NCBI RefSeq assembly: GCF_900323885.1
Contig: NZ_OOHJ01000030.1
Location: 496,001 to 560,000, forward strand
Direction: 5' to 3'
Origin: [Actinomadura] parvosata subsp. kistnae
Lineage (GTDB): Bacteria > Actinomycetota > Actinomycetes > Streptosporangiales > Streptosporangiaceae
DNA length: 64,000 nt
How positions within the stretch are numbered: position 1 is the first letter of the stretch; every line of letters begins with the position of its first letter. Below are positions 27,757 to 36,981 of the stretch, piece after piece. The position numbers and the translations under genes were made by a program. Below the pieces are notes generated by a model. The model did no database searches, was not told the DNA's origin, and saw only the letters and a list, made by a program, of their open reading frames with translations.

Positions 27757-27806
27757 GTGTCCCTCAGCCGTCCTCGTCCAGCTCGCCGCCCGTGCCATCG
27801 TAGTGA

Positions 27807-29129
27807 TCAGGCGGCCTTGCCGCGGGCGACGTAGAGGTTCATGTGCGTGAAGTCGACGGTGACGTTGTACGGCTTCCAGAAGCAGTGGGCGAACCAGCCC
27901 GGCGAGTCGAACCCGGTCCCGTAGGGCCAGGGCACGTTGAGCGGCTGGTTCGGGTTCGTGTAACAGTAGACGTCCCTGGCGACGGCGTCACCGAGCCGGA
28001 CCTCCTTCGGATAGCAGGGGTAGACGACGGCCGGATGGCTATGGGCGAACGTGCCGATCTGGCGTTCGTGGTCGACGCGGATCCCCAGCCGCTCGGCCGT
28101 CGTCCCGCGCACGCCGGCGGCGATCTCGCCCACCCCGCCGAAGTTCACGCCCACCACGCCGGTGGCGGATCCGGCGGCGCCGGTGAAGCCGCCCACGCTG
28201 TGCAGGTACTGCTCGCGGGCCAGCCACACCGGCAAAGGCCGCACGCCCGCCCGGGCGGCGGCGGCGCGCACCGCCTGCGCCGTCTCGGCGGTGCGGCGGC
28301 GCAGGATCAGCTGCCGGCCCGCGTAGTCGAAGGTGGGCAGCAAGTGGTAGAAGACCCACATGCCGATCAGGCCGTCGCTGTCGGCGTCGACGTCCTCCCC
28401 CGAGGTCGTTTCCGTCCAGCTCACGGGGAGGTTACGCAGCTCGATGCCGCCCAGCTCGAACGAGTCCAGGATCCCCCAGTGCGCCCGGACGAGGCCCATC
28501 CCGAAGTCGGTCTCCTGGCTGAAGACGGGACGCAGCCCGGCCTCCCTGGCCACCGACGCGCGCAGGCTCAGGTTCGGGGCGCCGGTGTAGAACATGAAGC
28601 GCTTCGCGGCTCCCCCGTTGACCGAGGCCGCCACCAGCGGCATGGGGTCCATCTGCTCGAACGGCACCCGCGCCGTGTCGCCGTGCACCTGGTACGCCTC
28701 GCCGCGGACCGCCGCGAACCACTGGGCGTAGCTCTCGTCGCCGGCCGCCGCCCAGTGTGGTACCGACTGGGCGAACTTGTCCTGCCGGATGTAGCAGTCG
28801 CCCAGGAGCTGGTGGGCTTCCTTGTCGTCGGGCGCCAGGCCGAGGGCCGTCTTCAGGTACTTCTCGGCGTCCGGGAACCGGTTGCCCAGCAGCCCGACGT
28901 AGCCGCGCCGGCGGGCCGCGTGCAGGTTCCCGGGGTCCTTCTTCAGGATCTCCTCGTACGCGCGCCCGGCCTGCTCGAACTTGCCGGCCTCGAACAGCGC
29001 GTCCGCGTCGCCGCCGCCGGCCAGGGCGGTGGCCGCCTCGCCCAGCAGCGGCACGGTCGCGGCGGCACCGGCCAGCGCGGCGGCGCCCCGCAGCAGCGAA
29101 CGCCGGTCCCATCGCCTGCCATCAGCCAT
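27807..29129 (-). CDS. Tat-exported TPR protein with two degenerate retropepsin-like domains
   Basis: 440 residues, ATG 29129 with GAGGAGAAGG upstream. A twin-arginine signal (DRRSLLRG then AALAGAAATVPLLGEAATALA) is followed by about three TPR units (residues ~40-140). Two segments then resemble bacterial retropepsins. The first runs RFMFYTGAPNLSLRASVAREAGLRP to GLIGMWVFYHLLPTFDYAGRQLILRRR. The second runs GVNFGGVGEIAAGVRGTTAERLGI to VTVDFTHMNLYVARG. Where active members have DTG, these have YTG and NFG, so both catalytic aspartates seem lost. It would act outside the membrane as a scaffold or binding protein. Confidence 0.7.
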   Translation of the reverse strand: MADGRRWDRRSLLRGAAALAGAAATVPLLGEAATALAGGGDADALFEAGKFEQAGRAYEEILKKDPGNLHAARRRGYVGLLGNRFPDAEKYLKTALGLAPDDKEAHQLLGDCYIRQDKFAQSVPHWAAAGDESYAQWFAAVRGEAYQVHGDTARVPFEQMDPMPLVAASVNGGAAKRFMFYTGAPNLSLRASVAREAGLRPVFSQETDFGMGLVRAHWGILDSFELGGIELRNLPVSWTETTSGEDVDADSDGLIGMWVFYHLLPTFDYAGRQLILRRRTAETAQAVRAAAARAGVRPLPVWLAREQYLHSVGGFTGAAGSATGVVGVNFGGVGEIAAGVRGTTAERLGIRVDHERQIGTFAHSHPAVVYPCYPKEVRLGDAVARDVYCYTNPNQPLNVPWPYGTGFDSPGWFAHCFWKPYNVTVDFTHMNLYVARGKAA

Positions 29130-29287
29130 GCCTTCTCCTCAATGTGATCATCGTCGCCATGACTTGGTGGCCGGCGGACGCCCACGACACCTCCGGCCGG
29201 CCTCGTCCACTGTCGGCGAGCGGTGTCCCCGCCTCGTCCGTGCCGTGTCATGGTCGTGTGACGGCTGCGACCGGCGCCGCGGGCGGG

Positions 29288-30546
29288 TCACGGTGAGGTG
29301 ATCGGCGCTCCGGCCGGGGCGGCGGAGCCCGGCACCCCCGCGTAGTCGGGCAGCTCGACGCCGTTGATCGCGCGTCCGACCAGGTCGGCGAACCATTCGC
29401 CGGTGAAATCGGGGGCCGGCTCGGCGTCCGGTCCGGAGAGGTCGCGGCTGCGGGCGTTCAGCCGGCCGATCTCCTGGTTGGCCTCGACGTACGAGCGCAT
29501 CCGCGCCTCGTAGCGGGCGAACCCGGCGGCGGGGTCCCATCCGGCGGCGGCCAGCTCTCCGGCCAGCACGTACGCGCCGACCAGCGCCAGCCCGGTGCCC
29601 TGCCCCGACATCGGCGAGGAGCTGAACGCCGCGTCCCCGAGCAGCGCCACCCGTCCCTTCGACCAGCGCTCCATCACCACCTGGGCGACCTGGTCGAGGT
29701 AGAAGTCGGGGGTGTCGTCCAGGTGCGCGAGGAGGTCCGGGGTCAGCCAGCCCAGGCCCGTCATCCGTTCGCGCAGCAGCACTTTCTGGGCCGCGACGTC
29801 ACGGTGGTCGACGTCGAAGCCGGGCGAGGTGAAGGAGAGCATGGCCATCGCCCGGGTGGCGTCCTGGATGGGCCGCAGCAAGGCGGAGCGCCCCGACTCC
29901 TGATCCTGGTACTCCAGCAGCCAGCGGTCCAGCCCGAACTCGTTGGGCACGCTGTAGAAGGCCAGCACGTGCCCGAGGTGGCGGACGAACCGCTCGTGCG
30001 GCCCGAAGACCATCGCCCGCAGCGCCGAGTGCAGCCCGTCGGCCCCGATGACCAGCTCGAAGCGCCGCCGGTCGCCGCCCGCGAAGACCACGTCGACCCC
30101 GTCGGCGTCCTGGGCGAGCTGCGCGATCCGGTCGCCGAAGACGTACTCGACGCCGTCGCGGGTGGCGTCGTAGAGCACCTGGGACAGGTCCCCGCGCAGG
30201 ATCTCGATGTCCGCGATGTACCCGTCGCCGCCGTCGTCCTCGGCACGGAACGTCTCCAGCACCTGCCCGTCGGCGTCCACGGTGTACGCGCCGGCGGTGT
30301 CGGTGCGCGCCGCGCGTACCGCAGAGTCCAGCCCCATGCGGCCGATGACCTCCTTGGCGATGCCGCGCGCGTCCACCGCCTGCCCGCCGGGACGCAGCTC
30401 GGGCGCCCGCTCCACCACGGTCACCGCGGCCCCCACCGGCGCAGCCAGTGGGCCAGCGCGGGTCCCGCGATGCTCGCCCCCACCACCAGCACCCTGGGAC
30501 CACTCGTCCGTGTCCCCTGCTCCTGCTCGGAGTTGCCGGCGCTCAT
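29288..30546 (-). CDS. FAD-dependent monooxygenase (apparent frameshift)
   Basis: 419 residues from ATG 30546 (GGAGG upstream). The FAD motif RVLVVGASIAGPALAHWLRRWG runs into the shift at the C run 30430-30434; one added base continues it as AAVTVVERAPELRPGGQAVD. GADGLHSALR and the second FAD motif LLGDAAFSSSPMSGQGTGLAL follow, as in aromatic-ring or TetX-type hydroxylases. It is the last gene of a four-gene operon (LLM enzyme, hydrolase, quinone oxidoreductase, monooxygenase), consistent with stepwise oxidation of an aromatic or polyketide-like compound. The actual substrate is unknown. Confidence 0.8.
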
Positions 30547-30637
30547 CACTGCCTCCATGTGCTCGCTCCCGCGCCGGGCGTTCCCCAGCGCGGGCTCACC
30601 GCTGTCGAGCCGTATCGACCACGGAGCCGCACAAAAC

Positions 30638-31601
30638 TCATCGGTACGACCGGCCGCCCTCGGGATCGCCGACCCGAAGGACGACCTTGCCGGTGGTCCG
30701 CCCCTTGGCCACCAGGTCATGGGCCGCGGCCGCCTCCTCCAAGGCGAACTCCCGCTCCACGTGCACCGCGAGCCGGCCCTCGCGATACAGCCGCGCCAGC
30801 GACTCCAGCCCGGCGGCGTCCGGCTCCACCAGGTAGGCCAGGGCGCGCACCCCGAGCTCGCCGGCCCGCTCGGTCATGCCGGGCGTCCACGCCCCCTGCC
30901 CGCTCACCATCAGCCCACCCGGGCGCAGGCACTCCAAGGTCTGGAGCCCGGTGTCGCCGCCGAACATCTGAATGGCGACGTCGACGTCCCGCACCGCCTT
31001 CGTCACGTCCACCGCGGTGTAGTCGACGACCTCGTCGGCGCCCATCCGGCGGACGAAGTCGTGCTTGGCCGCGCTGGCCGTACCGATCACCTGGGCGCCA
31101 CGGGCCTTGGCGACCTGCACCGCCAGGTGTCCCACTCCCCGGCCGCGGCGCCCACCAGCACGCGCTGCCCGGCCCGACCCCGGCGACGTCGACCGCCATC
31201 TGCCACGCCGTCAGGCCCGCCAGCGGCAGAGCCGCCGCCTCGATGAACGACATGCCCTCCGGCATCCGCGCCAGGTGCCGCGAGGGCGCCGTCACGTACT
31301 CGGCGTACGCGCCCGCCTCCCGCGGGAACCACGGCATGCCGAACACCCGGTCACCCTCCTTGAACCGGGTGACGCCATAGCCCACGCCGGCGACGACGCC
31401 CGCCACGTCCCAGCCGTGGACGAAGGGCAGGCTCAGCACCCGGTTGTAGGCCACGCCCATCCGGGTGTAGACGTCCACCGGGTTGACGCCGGCCGTGGCC
31501 ACCTTCACCAGCACCTCGGTCGGGGCCGGCTTCGGCACCGGCACGTCGGCGACCTCCAGCACCTCGGGGCCGCCCCATTCGCTCTGCTGCACCGCACGCA
31601 T
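30638..31601 (-). CDS. Quinone oxidoreductase-like MDR enzyme (two apparent frameshifts)
   Basis: About 321 residues from ATG 31601 (GAGGAG upstream). MRAVQQSEWGGPEVLEVADVPVP and GWDVAGVV are typical zinc-free MDR starts. The nucleotide-binding motif is split: one missing base near 31167 and one in the C run 31137-31140 restore GQRVLVGAAAGGVGHLAVQVAKARGAQVIG. Downstream, GADEVVDYT and the substrate domain are intact. Family members reduce quinones or enones with NADPH. It lies 28 bases after the hydrolase gene in the same operon. Confidence 0.78.
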
Positions 31602-31629
31602 GTTGCTCCTCAAGCTCCGGATGCGCCGG

Positions 31630-32313
31630 TCACCGTCCGGTGTGCAGGTCGATGAGGAGCCGGGCCACCTCGCGCGGGTGGGTGCTCATCACGTCGTGCG
31701 GGCCGTCCAGAGGCAGCGTGCGGTATCCGACCGCCTTCCCGAACTGCTCGAACGGGAAGGTCGGCGGGTGGCAGAAGATCGCCGTTCCGGGGATCCGGTC
31801 GACGGCGCCGCTCAGCCGGGTCGCCTCGGTGAACGTACGCAGCGGCTGGGGCCGCAGGCGCCGGGCGAGCACGCGGGCGTCCTCGGGATCGGTGACGCCG
31901 AAGCGCTCCGGCTGCGGGGCGGGCACGTGGCGGCCGCCGGCGCTGGCGCGGGCGCTTCTGCTGATCACGGTGACGAAGGCGTCGGGGGCCAGGCTGAACA
32001 GGCTCTCGCCGTCGCCCCCGGCCCAGCCGTCGATCATCATGACGTGGCGGACCAGGCCGGGCCGCTGATCGGCCGCCTGGCGGACGACGAGCCCCGCGTA
32101 ACTGTGCCCGACCAGCACCACGCCGCCATCGCCGGCCGCCTCTTGGTCGAGGATGGTGACCAGTTCCTGGACGTGCGTGCCCAGACCCGCGTCGCCCTCC
32201 AGGGTCAGGGTGGGGGTCACCGTCCGCACGCCGGCTTCGTGCAGGAACGGGGCGACGCGTTCCCAGGCCCAGGGCCCGTACCAGGCGCCGTGGACGAGGA
32301 CGAAGGTGGTCAT
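31630..32313 (-). CDS. Alpha/beta hydrolase
   Basis: 227 residues. ATG 32313 overlaps the preceding gene's stop (ATGA) and has AAAGGA upstream. MTTFVLVHGAWYGPWAWERV, the nucleophile elbow LVGHSYAGLV, and a terminal His in LDGPHDVMSTHP match the short MhpC/EstA-like hydrolases that resemble plant salicylate-binding and hydroxynitrile-lyase-type proteins. It probably cleaves an ester or a C-C bond of an oxidised intermediate made by its operon partners. The substrate is unknown. Confidence 0.85.
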   Translation of the reverse strand: MTTFVLVHGAWYGPWAWERVAPFLHEAGVRTVTPTLTLEGDAGLGTHVQELVTILDQEAAGDGGVVLVGHSYAGLVVRQAADQRPGLVRHVMMIDGWAGGDGESLFSLAPDAFVTVISRSARASAGGRHVPAPQPERFGVTDPEDARVLARRLRPQPLRTFTEATRLSGAVDRIPGTAIFCHPPTFPFEQFGKAVGYRTLPLDGPHDVMSTHPREVARLLIDLHTGR

Positions 32314-33239
32314 GCTTTTCCTTTCGCGGGCAACAGCTGCAGAACGGTGCCGGCGAACTCCTCCAGGGCCGCGCGATGGTCGTCGGCGGCCAGGCGGATC
32401 ACCAGGTGGCGGGCACCGGCCTCGATGTAGGAGGTGAGCCAGGCCGCGGCCTGCTCGGCCGGGCCGGCGAACATGGCCTGGATGGCTTCGACGGCTTCCA
32501 GCGGAGCGTTGTAGTAGCGCTCGATGCTCCCGCGCAGGCGTTCGCGAGCCTGCCCGGGGTCCTCTCCCAGGCAGAGGGTCGCGTAGAGGGCGGGCGTGAC
32601 GGGCCGCGTCGCCTCTTGCTCGATGAGGGCCCGCTCGTGCGCGTACGTCTCCGCGAGGGGCGGGTACGGCAGCCACCCGTCGGCCAGCCGGGCGACCCGC
32701 CGCAGCGCGGCTTCGCCGCCGCCCGCCAGCCAGATCGCCGGCCCTCCCGGGCGCATCGGTGGCGGAGCCAGGCTGGTGTCGCGGCCGGAGAGGGAGACCT
32801 CTTCGCCGCTCCACAGGCTCCGCATCGCGCCGATCGACTCCTCCATCAGGGCGATGCGCCGCTTGAACGGGACCCCGACCGCCGCGAACTGGGCCTCGGT
32901 GGCGGCGTTGGGAAACCCGCCGCCCATGCCGGCGATCAGCCGCCCGCCGCAGAGCCGGTCCAGGGTGGCGAGCTGGTGCGCCAGCAGGATCGGATGGCGC
33001 AGCGCCGGCAGCAGGACCGCGGTGCCGAGCGTGATCCGCGTGGTGGCGACGGCCACGCCCGACAGGAGGAGCAGCGGGTCGGCGCGGGGCCTCGTCAACG
33101 GGCTGTCGCCGGCCCACACCGAGTCCAGGCCGAGGGCTTCGGCCTGGCGGGCCTGGTCGATGAGTTGCTTCAGATCGTGGTCACCGCGTATCGCGTGATC
33201 CCGGGTCGGCAACAGGTAACCGACCTTCAGTGGACTCAT
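32310..33239 (-). CDS. LLM-class (luciferase-like) flavin-dependent oxidoreductase
   Basis: 309 residues; ATG 33239 has AAGGAGG upstream. VGYLLPTRD, AEALGLDSVWAGDS, TTRITLGTAVLLPALRHPILLAHQLATLDRLCGGRLIAGMGGGFP and PAIWLAGGGEAALRRVARLADGWLP are classic bacterial luciferase-like blocks. In actinomycetes many such proteins use F420 rather than FMN; the sequence does not settle this. It is the first gene of the operon that ends with the FAD monooxygenase at 29288, and is coupled to the hydrolase gene by an ATGA overlap. Confidence 0.85.
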   Translation of the reverse strand: MSPLKVGYLLPTRDHAIRGDHDLKQLIDQARQAEALGLDSVWAGDSPLTRPRADPLLLLSGVAVATTRITLGTAVLLPALRHPILLAHQLATLDRLCGGRLIAGMGGGFPNAATEAQFAAVGVPFKRRIALMEESIGAMRSLWSGEEVSLSGRDTSLAPPPMRPGGPAIWLAGGGEAALRRVARLADGWLPYPPLAETYAHERALIEQEATRPVTPALYATLCLGEDPGQARERLRGSIERYYNAPLEAVEAIQAMFAGPAEQAAAWLTSYIEAGARHLVIRLAADDHRAALEEFAGTVLQLLPAKGKA

Positions 33240-33481
33240 GGGCCGCCTCCTTAGGTTCCCCCATCTTAAGCGCACGCTTCCTCTTTTTGAAGTGAAAAAT
33301 CTTCTTTCAGGAAGCTCCATCATCCATGCCGCCCGGCGGCCGATCCGGCGGCGGCGTTCTGCCGAGCCGTACGGACCTGAGGCGGCCGGCGCTCAGAAGT
33401 CCACCCACACCGGACCGCACCGTGGGCCACGGGCCTGGGCACCGCCGCGTTCCTCGACGCGGGGGCCGCTGCCGGGAGGAC
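33240..33481. promoter_or_regulatory. AT-rich promoter region of the LLM operon
   Basis: This spacer between the LLM gene start and the end of the next monooxygenase gene holds an AT-rich core at 33260-33312. Arms GCTTCCT and AGGAAGC flank about 26 bases and could be an operator. No gene was seen in the rest of the spacer. Confidence 0.35.
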
Positions 33482-35131
33482 TCACCCGCGCATCGACGGG
33501 GACGGGAGCGGGGTGAGCCAGGAGCCGAGCAGGTCGCGCAGCCGGCGCGGGTCGTCGGTCCGGAACGCCAGATGGCCGTCCGGCCTGATGAGGAACACGT
33601 CCCCCGGCCTGGCGCCGAGCTTGTGCAGCACGTCGCGGCCGGCGTCCAGCAGGGTGAGGACGTCGCCGTGGCAGGGAAGCCCTTCGCCCAGCACCATGAG
33701 GCACCGCAGGACGGGGGCGTGGCGCTGCCGCAGGGCGGACAGCTCGGCCAGCATGGCCTTCTTCTTCGCCTCGGAGGTGGAGGACGAGGCGTAGCCCAGC
33801 AGGATGTATCCGGGGGTGCGCATCAGGTCGTACAGCCGGACGCCGGGCCCGTCGGTGTCGGCGAGGTCGAGGTCGGGCACCCGGTCTCCCGCGTTGATCG
33901 CGCTCTTCGGCAGCCCGGGGAAGCGCTGGGCCTTCGACAGGGCCGTGTGCCGGTAGTGCACCCCCGTCTGGGACACGCGGCCGCTGATGAGGTTCTGTAC
34001 CGGGCCGGTGGCCAGGGCCAGGCCGAGCACCTTGCTGCTGACCCTGCGGTACGTCGCCGAGCGCGCCTGGTTGATGAACAGCCGGAACAGCAGGTCGGAC
34101 AGCTTGCGGGTGCGCTCCCCGACGGCGTGCCGTTCCTCGTCGTAGCTGTCGAGCAGGGATGCGGGCGCCCGCCCCCGGCAGACCCAGGCCAGCTTCCAGG
34201 CGAGGTTGAAGGCGTCCTGGATGCCGGTGTTCATGCCCTGCGCGGCGACGGGGATGTACAGGTGCGCGGCATCGCCGGCGAAGAAGATCCGCCCCGCGCG
34301 GTACGTGGTCAGGAGCCGGTTCTGGGCGCGGAACCGGGTGATCCACCGCGGGTCCCTGATCCGCAGCGGGTAGGGGACGATCGCGTCCACCGTCTCCTGG
34401 ACGTCGGCGAGCTCCAGCGGCTCCGTGGGCGGGATCCCCATCTTGGCCAGGTCGAAGGCGATGACGCGCACGTACTCGTTCTGGAAGGGCAGCAGCGCGA
34501 GGCCGCCGCGGTCGCTGGTGTGCAGGCTGACGAACCCGCGCGGCAGGTCTCCCTCGGCCAGGACGTCGGCGATCAGGGCGGTGCCGTCGAACAGCGCGTG
34601 CTCCTCCGTCGTGCCGTGGTCACGGCTGAGCACGCTGTGAGATCCGCCGCAGTCGACGAGGTAGCGGGCGCTCAGGGTGCTCCGCTCGCCCGAGGCGTCG
34701 GCGAGCGTGGCCAGCACGCGGGTGCCGTCCTGGACGGCGTCCACGAGCTTGAGCCCGCGGCGGACGCTGCCGCCCAGCTCGCCGAGGCGGGCGGCCAGCG
34801 CCCGCTCCGTCTCCTCCTGCGACAGGGTCAGCATGAAGGGATAGCGGCTGCCGGTGTGATACATCTCCACGATCGCGGGCGTACGGTCGTCGGCGCCGAA
34901 GTTGAAGCCCGGGGCCAGGTATCCGTCGCGGACGAGCGCGTCGCTGAGGCCGTGCAGCCGCAGCAGCTCCAGGGAACGCGCCTGGAGGACGAGCGCGCGC
35001 GAGTAGCGTGCGGGCTCGGCGCGCTCGTCGATCAGCACGCACTCCACGCCCTGCCGGGCCAGCTCGATCGCCGCCGTCAGCCCGGTGGGCCCGGCCCCGA
35101 CGACGAGCACTTCGGCGTCGTCCATGGTCAT
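33482..35131 (-). CDS. FAD-dependent aromatic monooxygenase (PheA/TfdB type)
   Basis: 549 residues. ATG 35131 is preceded by AGAGGGG and overlaps the TetR stop (ATGA). FAD motifs are VLVVGAGPTGLTAAIELARQGV and FFAGDAAHLYIPVAAQGMNTGIQDAFNLAWKL, with the DG-type CGGSHSVLSRD between them. The last ~130 residues form the thioredoxin-like C-terminal domain of phenol or pentachlorophenol hydroxylases. It would hydroxylate a phenolic ring using NAD(P)H. It is coupled to its own TetR regulator, and the pair forms a unit apart from the LLM operon downstream. Confidence 0.87.
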   Translation of the reverse strand: MTMDDAEVLVVGAGPTGLTAAIELARQGVECVLIDERAEPARYSRALVLQARSLELLRLHGLSDALVRDGYLAPGFNFGADDRTPAIVEMYHTGSRYPFMLTLSQEETERALAARLGELGGSVRRGLKLVDAVQDGTRVLATLADASGERSTLSARYLVDCGGSHSVLSRDHGTTEEHALFDGTALIADVLAEGDLPRGFVSLHTSDRGGLALLPFQNEYVRVIAFDLAKMGIPPTEPLELADVQETVDAIVPYPLRIRDPRWITRFRAQNRLLTTYRAGRIFFAGDAAHLYIPVAAQGMNTGIQDAFNLAWKLAWVCRGRAPASLLDSYDEERHAVGERTRKLSDLLFRLFINQARSATYRRVSSKVLGLALATGPVQNLISGRVSQTGVHYRHTALSKAQRFPGLPKSAINAGDRVPDLDLADTDGPGVRLYDLMRTPGYILLGYASSSTSEAKKKAMLAELSALRQRHAPVLRCLMVLGEGLPCHGDVLTLLDAGRDVLHKLGARPGDVFLIRPDGHLAFRTDDPRRLRDLLGSWLTPLPSPSMRG

Positions 35132-35781
35132 GTCGGTTCCCCTCTGGTCATCGTGCAGGTGAAGAAGAAGCGCAGATGCGCCTCGACGAGGCTCCTGGCG
35201 GCGGCGATGTCCGCCTCGGAGGCGTCCGGGTGCAGGCGCAGGAACCAGATGGTGTCCAGGGGCGCCATCAGCTCCCACACGAGCTGCTCGGCCGGCAGGT
35301 CGGCGCGCAGCAGCCCGGCCGCCTGCCAGGCCTTGAACGGCCGCGCGAGCCGGTGCTTGGCCGTCTCGATGGCCTCCGTCAAACCGCGAACGCCGTCCTG
35401 GCCCGATCCGTCCCGCTGGACGACCCGGGCGAAACGCCGCCCCCGCGGGCTGGACCACGTCCGGAACAGGCCGTCCACCAGGTCCCGGACGGCCTCCTCG
35501 GGCTCTCTGGCGGCCATGGCGTCGGGGTCGGGGCACAGCGCTTCGAGCGAGGGCGGGCCCAGCTGCGCGAACAGCTCCGCGTACAGGGCCTCCTTGCCGG
35601 CGAAGTGGAAGTAGATGGCGCTGTCGTGCACGCCGGCGAGCCCCGCGATCTCGCGCACGCTCGTCGCGGCGTAGCCGTTCAGGGCGAACAGCTCCAGTGC
35701 GGCGTCGAGCAGGACCTGCCGGGTGTCCTGCCTGTCTTCGTTGCGCGGCCGGCCCGGCCGTCGTCTTCCTGGTTGCGACAC
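35128..35781 (-). CDS. TetR-family repressor of the PheA-type monooxygenase
   Basis: 217 residues from GTG 35781. A longer frame to TTG 35817 exists, but that codon sits inside the operator, so the GTG is preferred. The HTH reads RQVLLDAALELFALNGYAATSVREIAGLAGVHDSAIYFHFAGKEAL. Its stop overlaps the monooxygenase start, giving an autoregulated two-gene operon under the 34-bp palindrome at 35797-35830. A phenolic substrate as inducer is plausible. Confidence 0.85.
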   Translation of the reverse strand: MSQPGRRRPGRPRNEDRQDTRQVLLDAALELFALNGYAATSVREIAGLAGVHDSAIYFHFAGKEALYAELFAQLGPPSLEALCPDPDAMAAREPEEAVRDLVDGLFRTWSSPRGRRFARVVQRDGSGQDGVRGLTEAIETAKHRLARPFKAWQAAGLLRADLPAEQLVWELMAPLDTIWFLRLHPDASEADIAAARSLVEAHLRFFFTCTMTRGEPT

Positions 35782-35796
35782 GGCCCCATTAAAACC

Positions 35797-35830
35797 AGCG
35801 CTTGCTGAATTAGTCAATTCAGCAAGCGCT
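35797..35830. promoter_or_regulatory. 34-bp perfect palindrome, TetR operator
   Basis: Arms AGCGCTTGCTGAATT (35797-35811) and its exact reverse complement (35816-35830) are separated by four bases. It lies 16 bases upstream of the TetR start and ends before the next inverted repeat. Fifteen paired bases per arm is unusually long for a chance match in GC-rich DNA. Confidence 0.8.
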
Positions 35831-35896
35831 TAATATTTCGCTGTTCGCGGTGACCGGTCCGATCGGGATCGCGGCGTGCCGGCCGGCTCGTCCATG

Positions 35897-35963
35897 AAGT
35901 GGAACGGCCTACCCATTTCCATTGCTAGGCTTCTCCCATGGAAACGGGTAGGCCGTTCCACTT
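35897..35963. promoter_or_regulatory. Long inverted repeat (24-base arms) before the quinone oxidoreductase gene
   Basis: The left arm 35897-35920 opens AAGTGGAACGGCCTACCC; the right arm 35940-35963 is its reverse complement at 23 of 24 positions, with 19 bases between. Each arm is itself weakly palindromic (GGAA...TTCC), so this may be two inverted operator sites around the promoter. It ends 17 bases before the start at 35981. The regulator is not evident; the TetR at 35781 uses a different sequence. Confidence 0.65.
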
Positions 35964-35980
35964 TTCGAGAGGTGCTGCTC

Positions 35981-36919
35981 ATGCGTGCCGTAACGCTGAA
36001 CTCCGTCCCGGACGCCCCCGTCGTGGCCGACGTCCCTGCCCCTGAGCCCGAGGCCGGGGAGGTGCTGGTGAAGGTGGCCGCCTCCTCGATCAACGGCTTC
36101 GACGCGGCCACCGCGGCCGGTTACCTCCAAGGGGCGATGGAGCACCGCTTCCCGCTGGTGATGGGCAAGGACTTCGCCGGCACCGTCGAGGCGCTGGGCG
36201 AAGGCGCCGAGGGCTTCACGGTCGGGCAGGCGGTCTTCGGCGTGGTGATGAAGCCGTTCCTGGGCACCGGCTCGCTGGCCCAGTACGTCACGGTGCCCGC
36301 CGGCTACGGCATCGCCCCCGTTCCCGACGGCCTGTCCGTGCCGGAGGCGGGCGCGCTGGGCCTGGCCGGCACCGCCGCGCTGAACAGCCTCGACACCGTC
36401 GCCCCGGCCGCGGGCGAGACCGTGCTGATCTCGGGCGCCACCGGCGGGGTGGGCGCGCTCGCCGTGCAGCTCGCCGCCGCCCGTGGCGTCCGCGTGATCG
36501 CCACCGCCCGCCCCGGCGCCGAAGCGGAGTTCGTCACCGGCCTCACCGACGCCGAGATCCACCTCGTGGACCACAGCGGCGATCTGCCGGCTCAGGTGCG
36601 CGCGCTCGCCCCCGACGGGGTGGACGCCGTGCTGCACCTGGCCGGGGACGGCGTCCGGCTCGCGGGCCTGCTGCGGCCGGGCGGCCGACTCGCCTCCACC
36701 ATCGGCCTGACCCAGGAGGCCGTCGAGAGGGCCGACGTCACCGTCCACACGATCATGTCCGACCCGAACCCGCGGACCTTGACCGCCCTGGCCGCCCGGG
36801 CCGTCTCCGGCGCGCTGCGCGTCCCGGTCACCGCCACCTACCCGCTGGAGCAGGCCGCGCAGGCGTTCGCCGCCTTCGGCGCCGGCGCGCTCGGCAAGCT
36901 CGCCGTCACCTGCTCCTGA
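35981..36919 (+). CDS. NADP-dependent MDR oxidoreductase (quinone oxidoreductase-like)
   Basis: 312 residues from ATG 35981, with GAGAGGTG upstream. MRAVTLNSVPDAPVVADVP, GKDFAGTVEALG and the nucleotide loop VLISGATGGVGALAVQLAAARG are typical of the zinc-free MDR family. There are no zinc-binding cysteines. Reduction of quinones or alpha,beta-unsaturated carbonyls is expected. A single-gene unit under the long inverted repeat at 35897-35963. Confidence 0.85.
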   Translation: MRAVTLNSVPDAPVVADVPAPEPEAGEVLVKVAASSINGFDAATAAGYLQGAMEHRFPLVMGKDFAGTVEALGEGAEGFTVGQAVFGVVMKPFLGTGSLAQYVTVPAGYGIAPVPDGLSVPEAGALGLAGTAALNSLDTVAPAAGETVLISGATGGVGALAVQLAAARGVRVIATARPGAEAEFVTGLTDAEIHLVDHSGDLPAQVRALAPDGVDAVLHLAGDGVRLAGLLRPGGRLASTIGLTQEAVERADVTVHTIMSDPNPRTLTALAARAVSGALRVPVTATYPLEQAAQAFAAFGAGALGKLAVTCS

Positions 36920-36981
36920 ACGCTCCCAGGAAGGAATCAACGGGCGCTTCAACGGCTGAGCCGGGCACCACCCGGCCGTGG

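Noticed and set aside
35781..35817. TTG 35817 as the TetR start
   Set aside because: It lies inside the perfect palindrome assigned as operator; GTG 35781 gives a normal TetR length.
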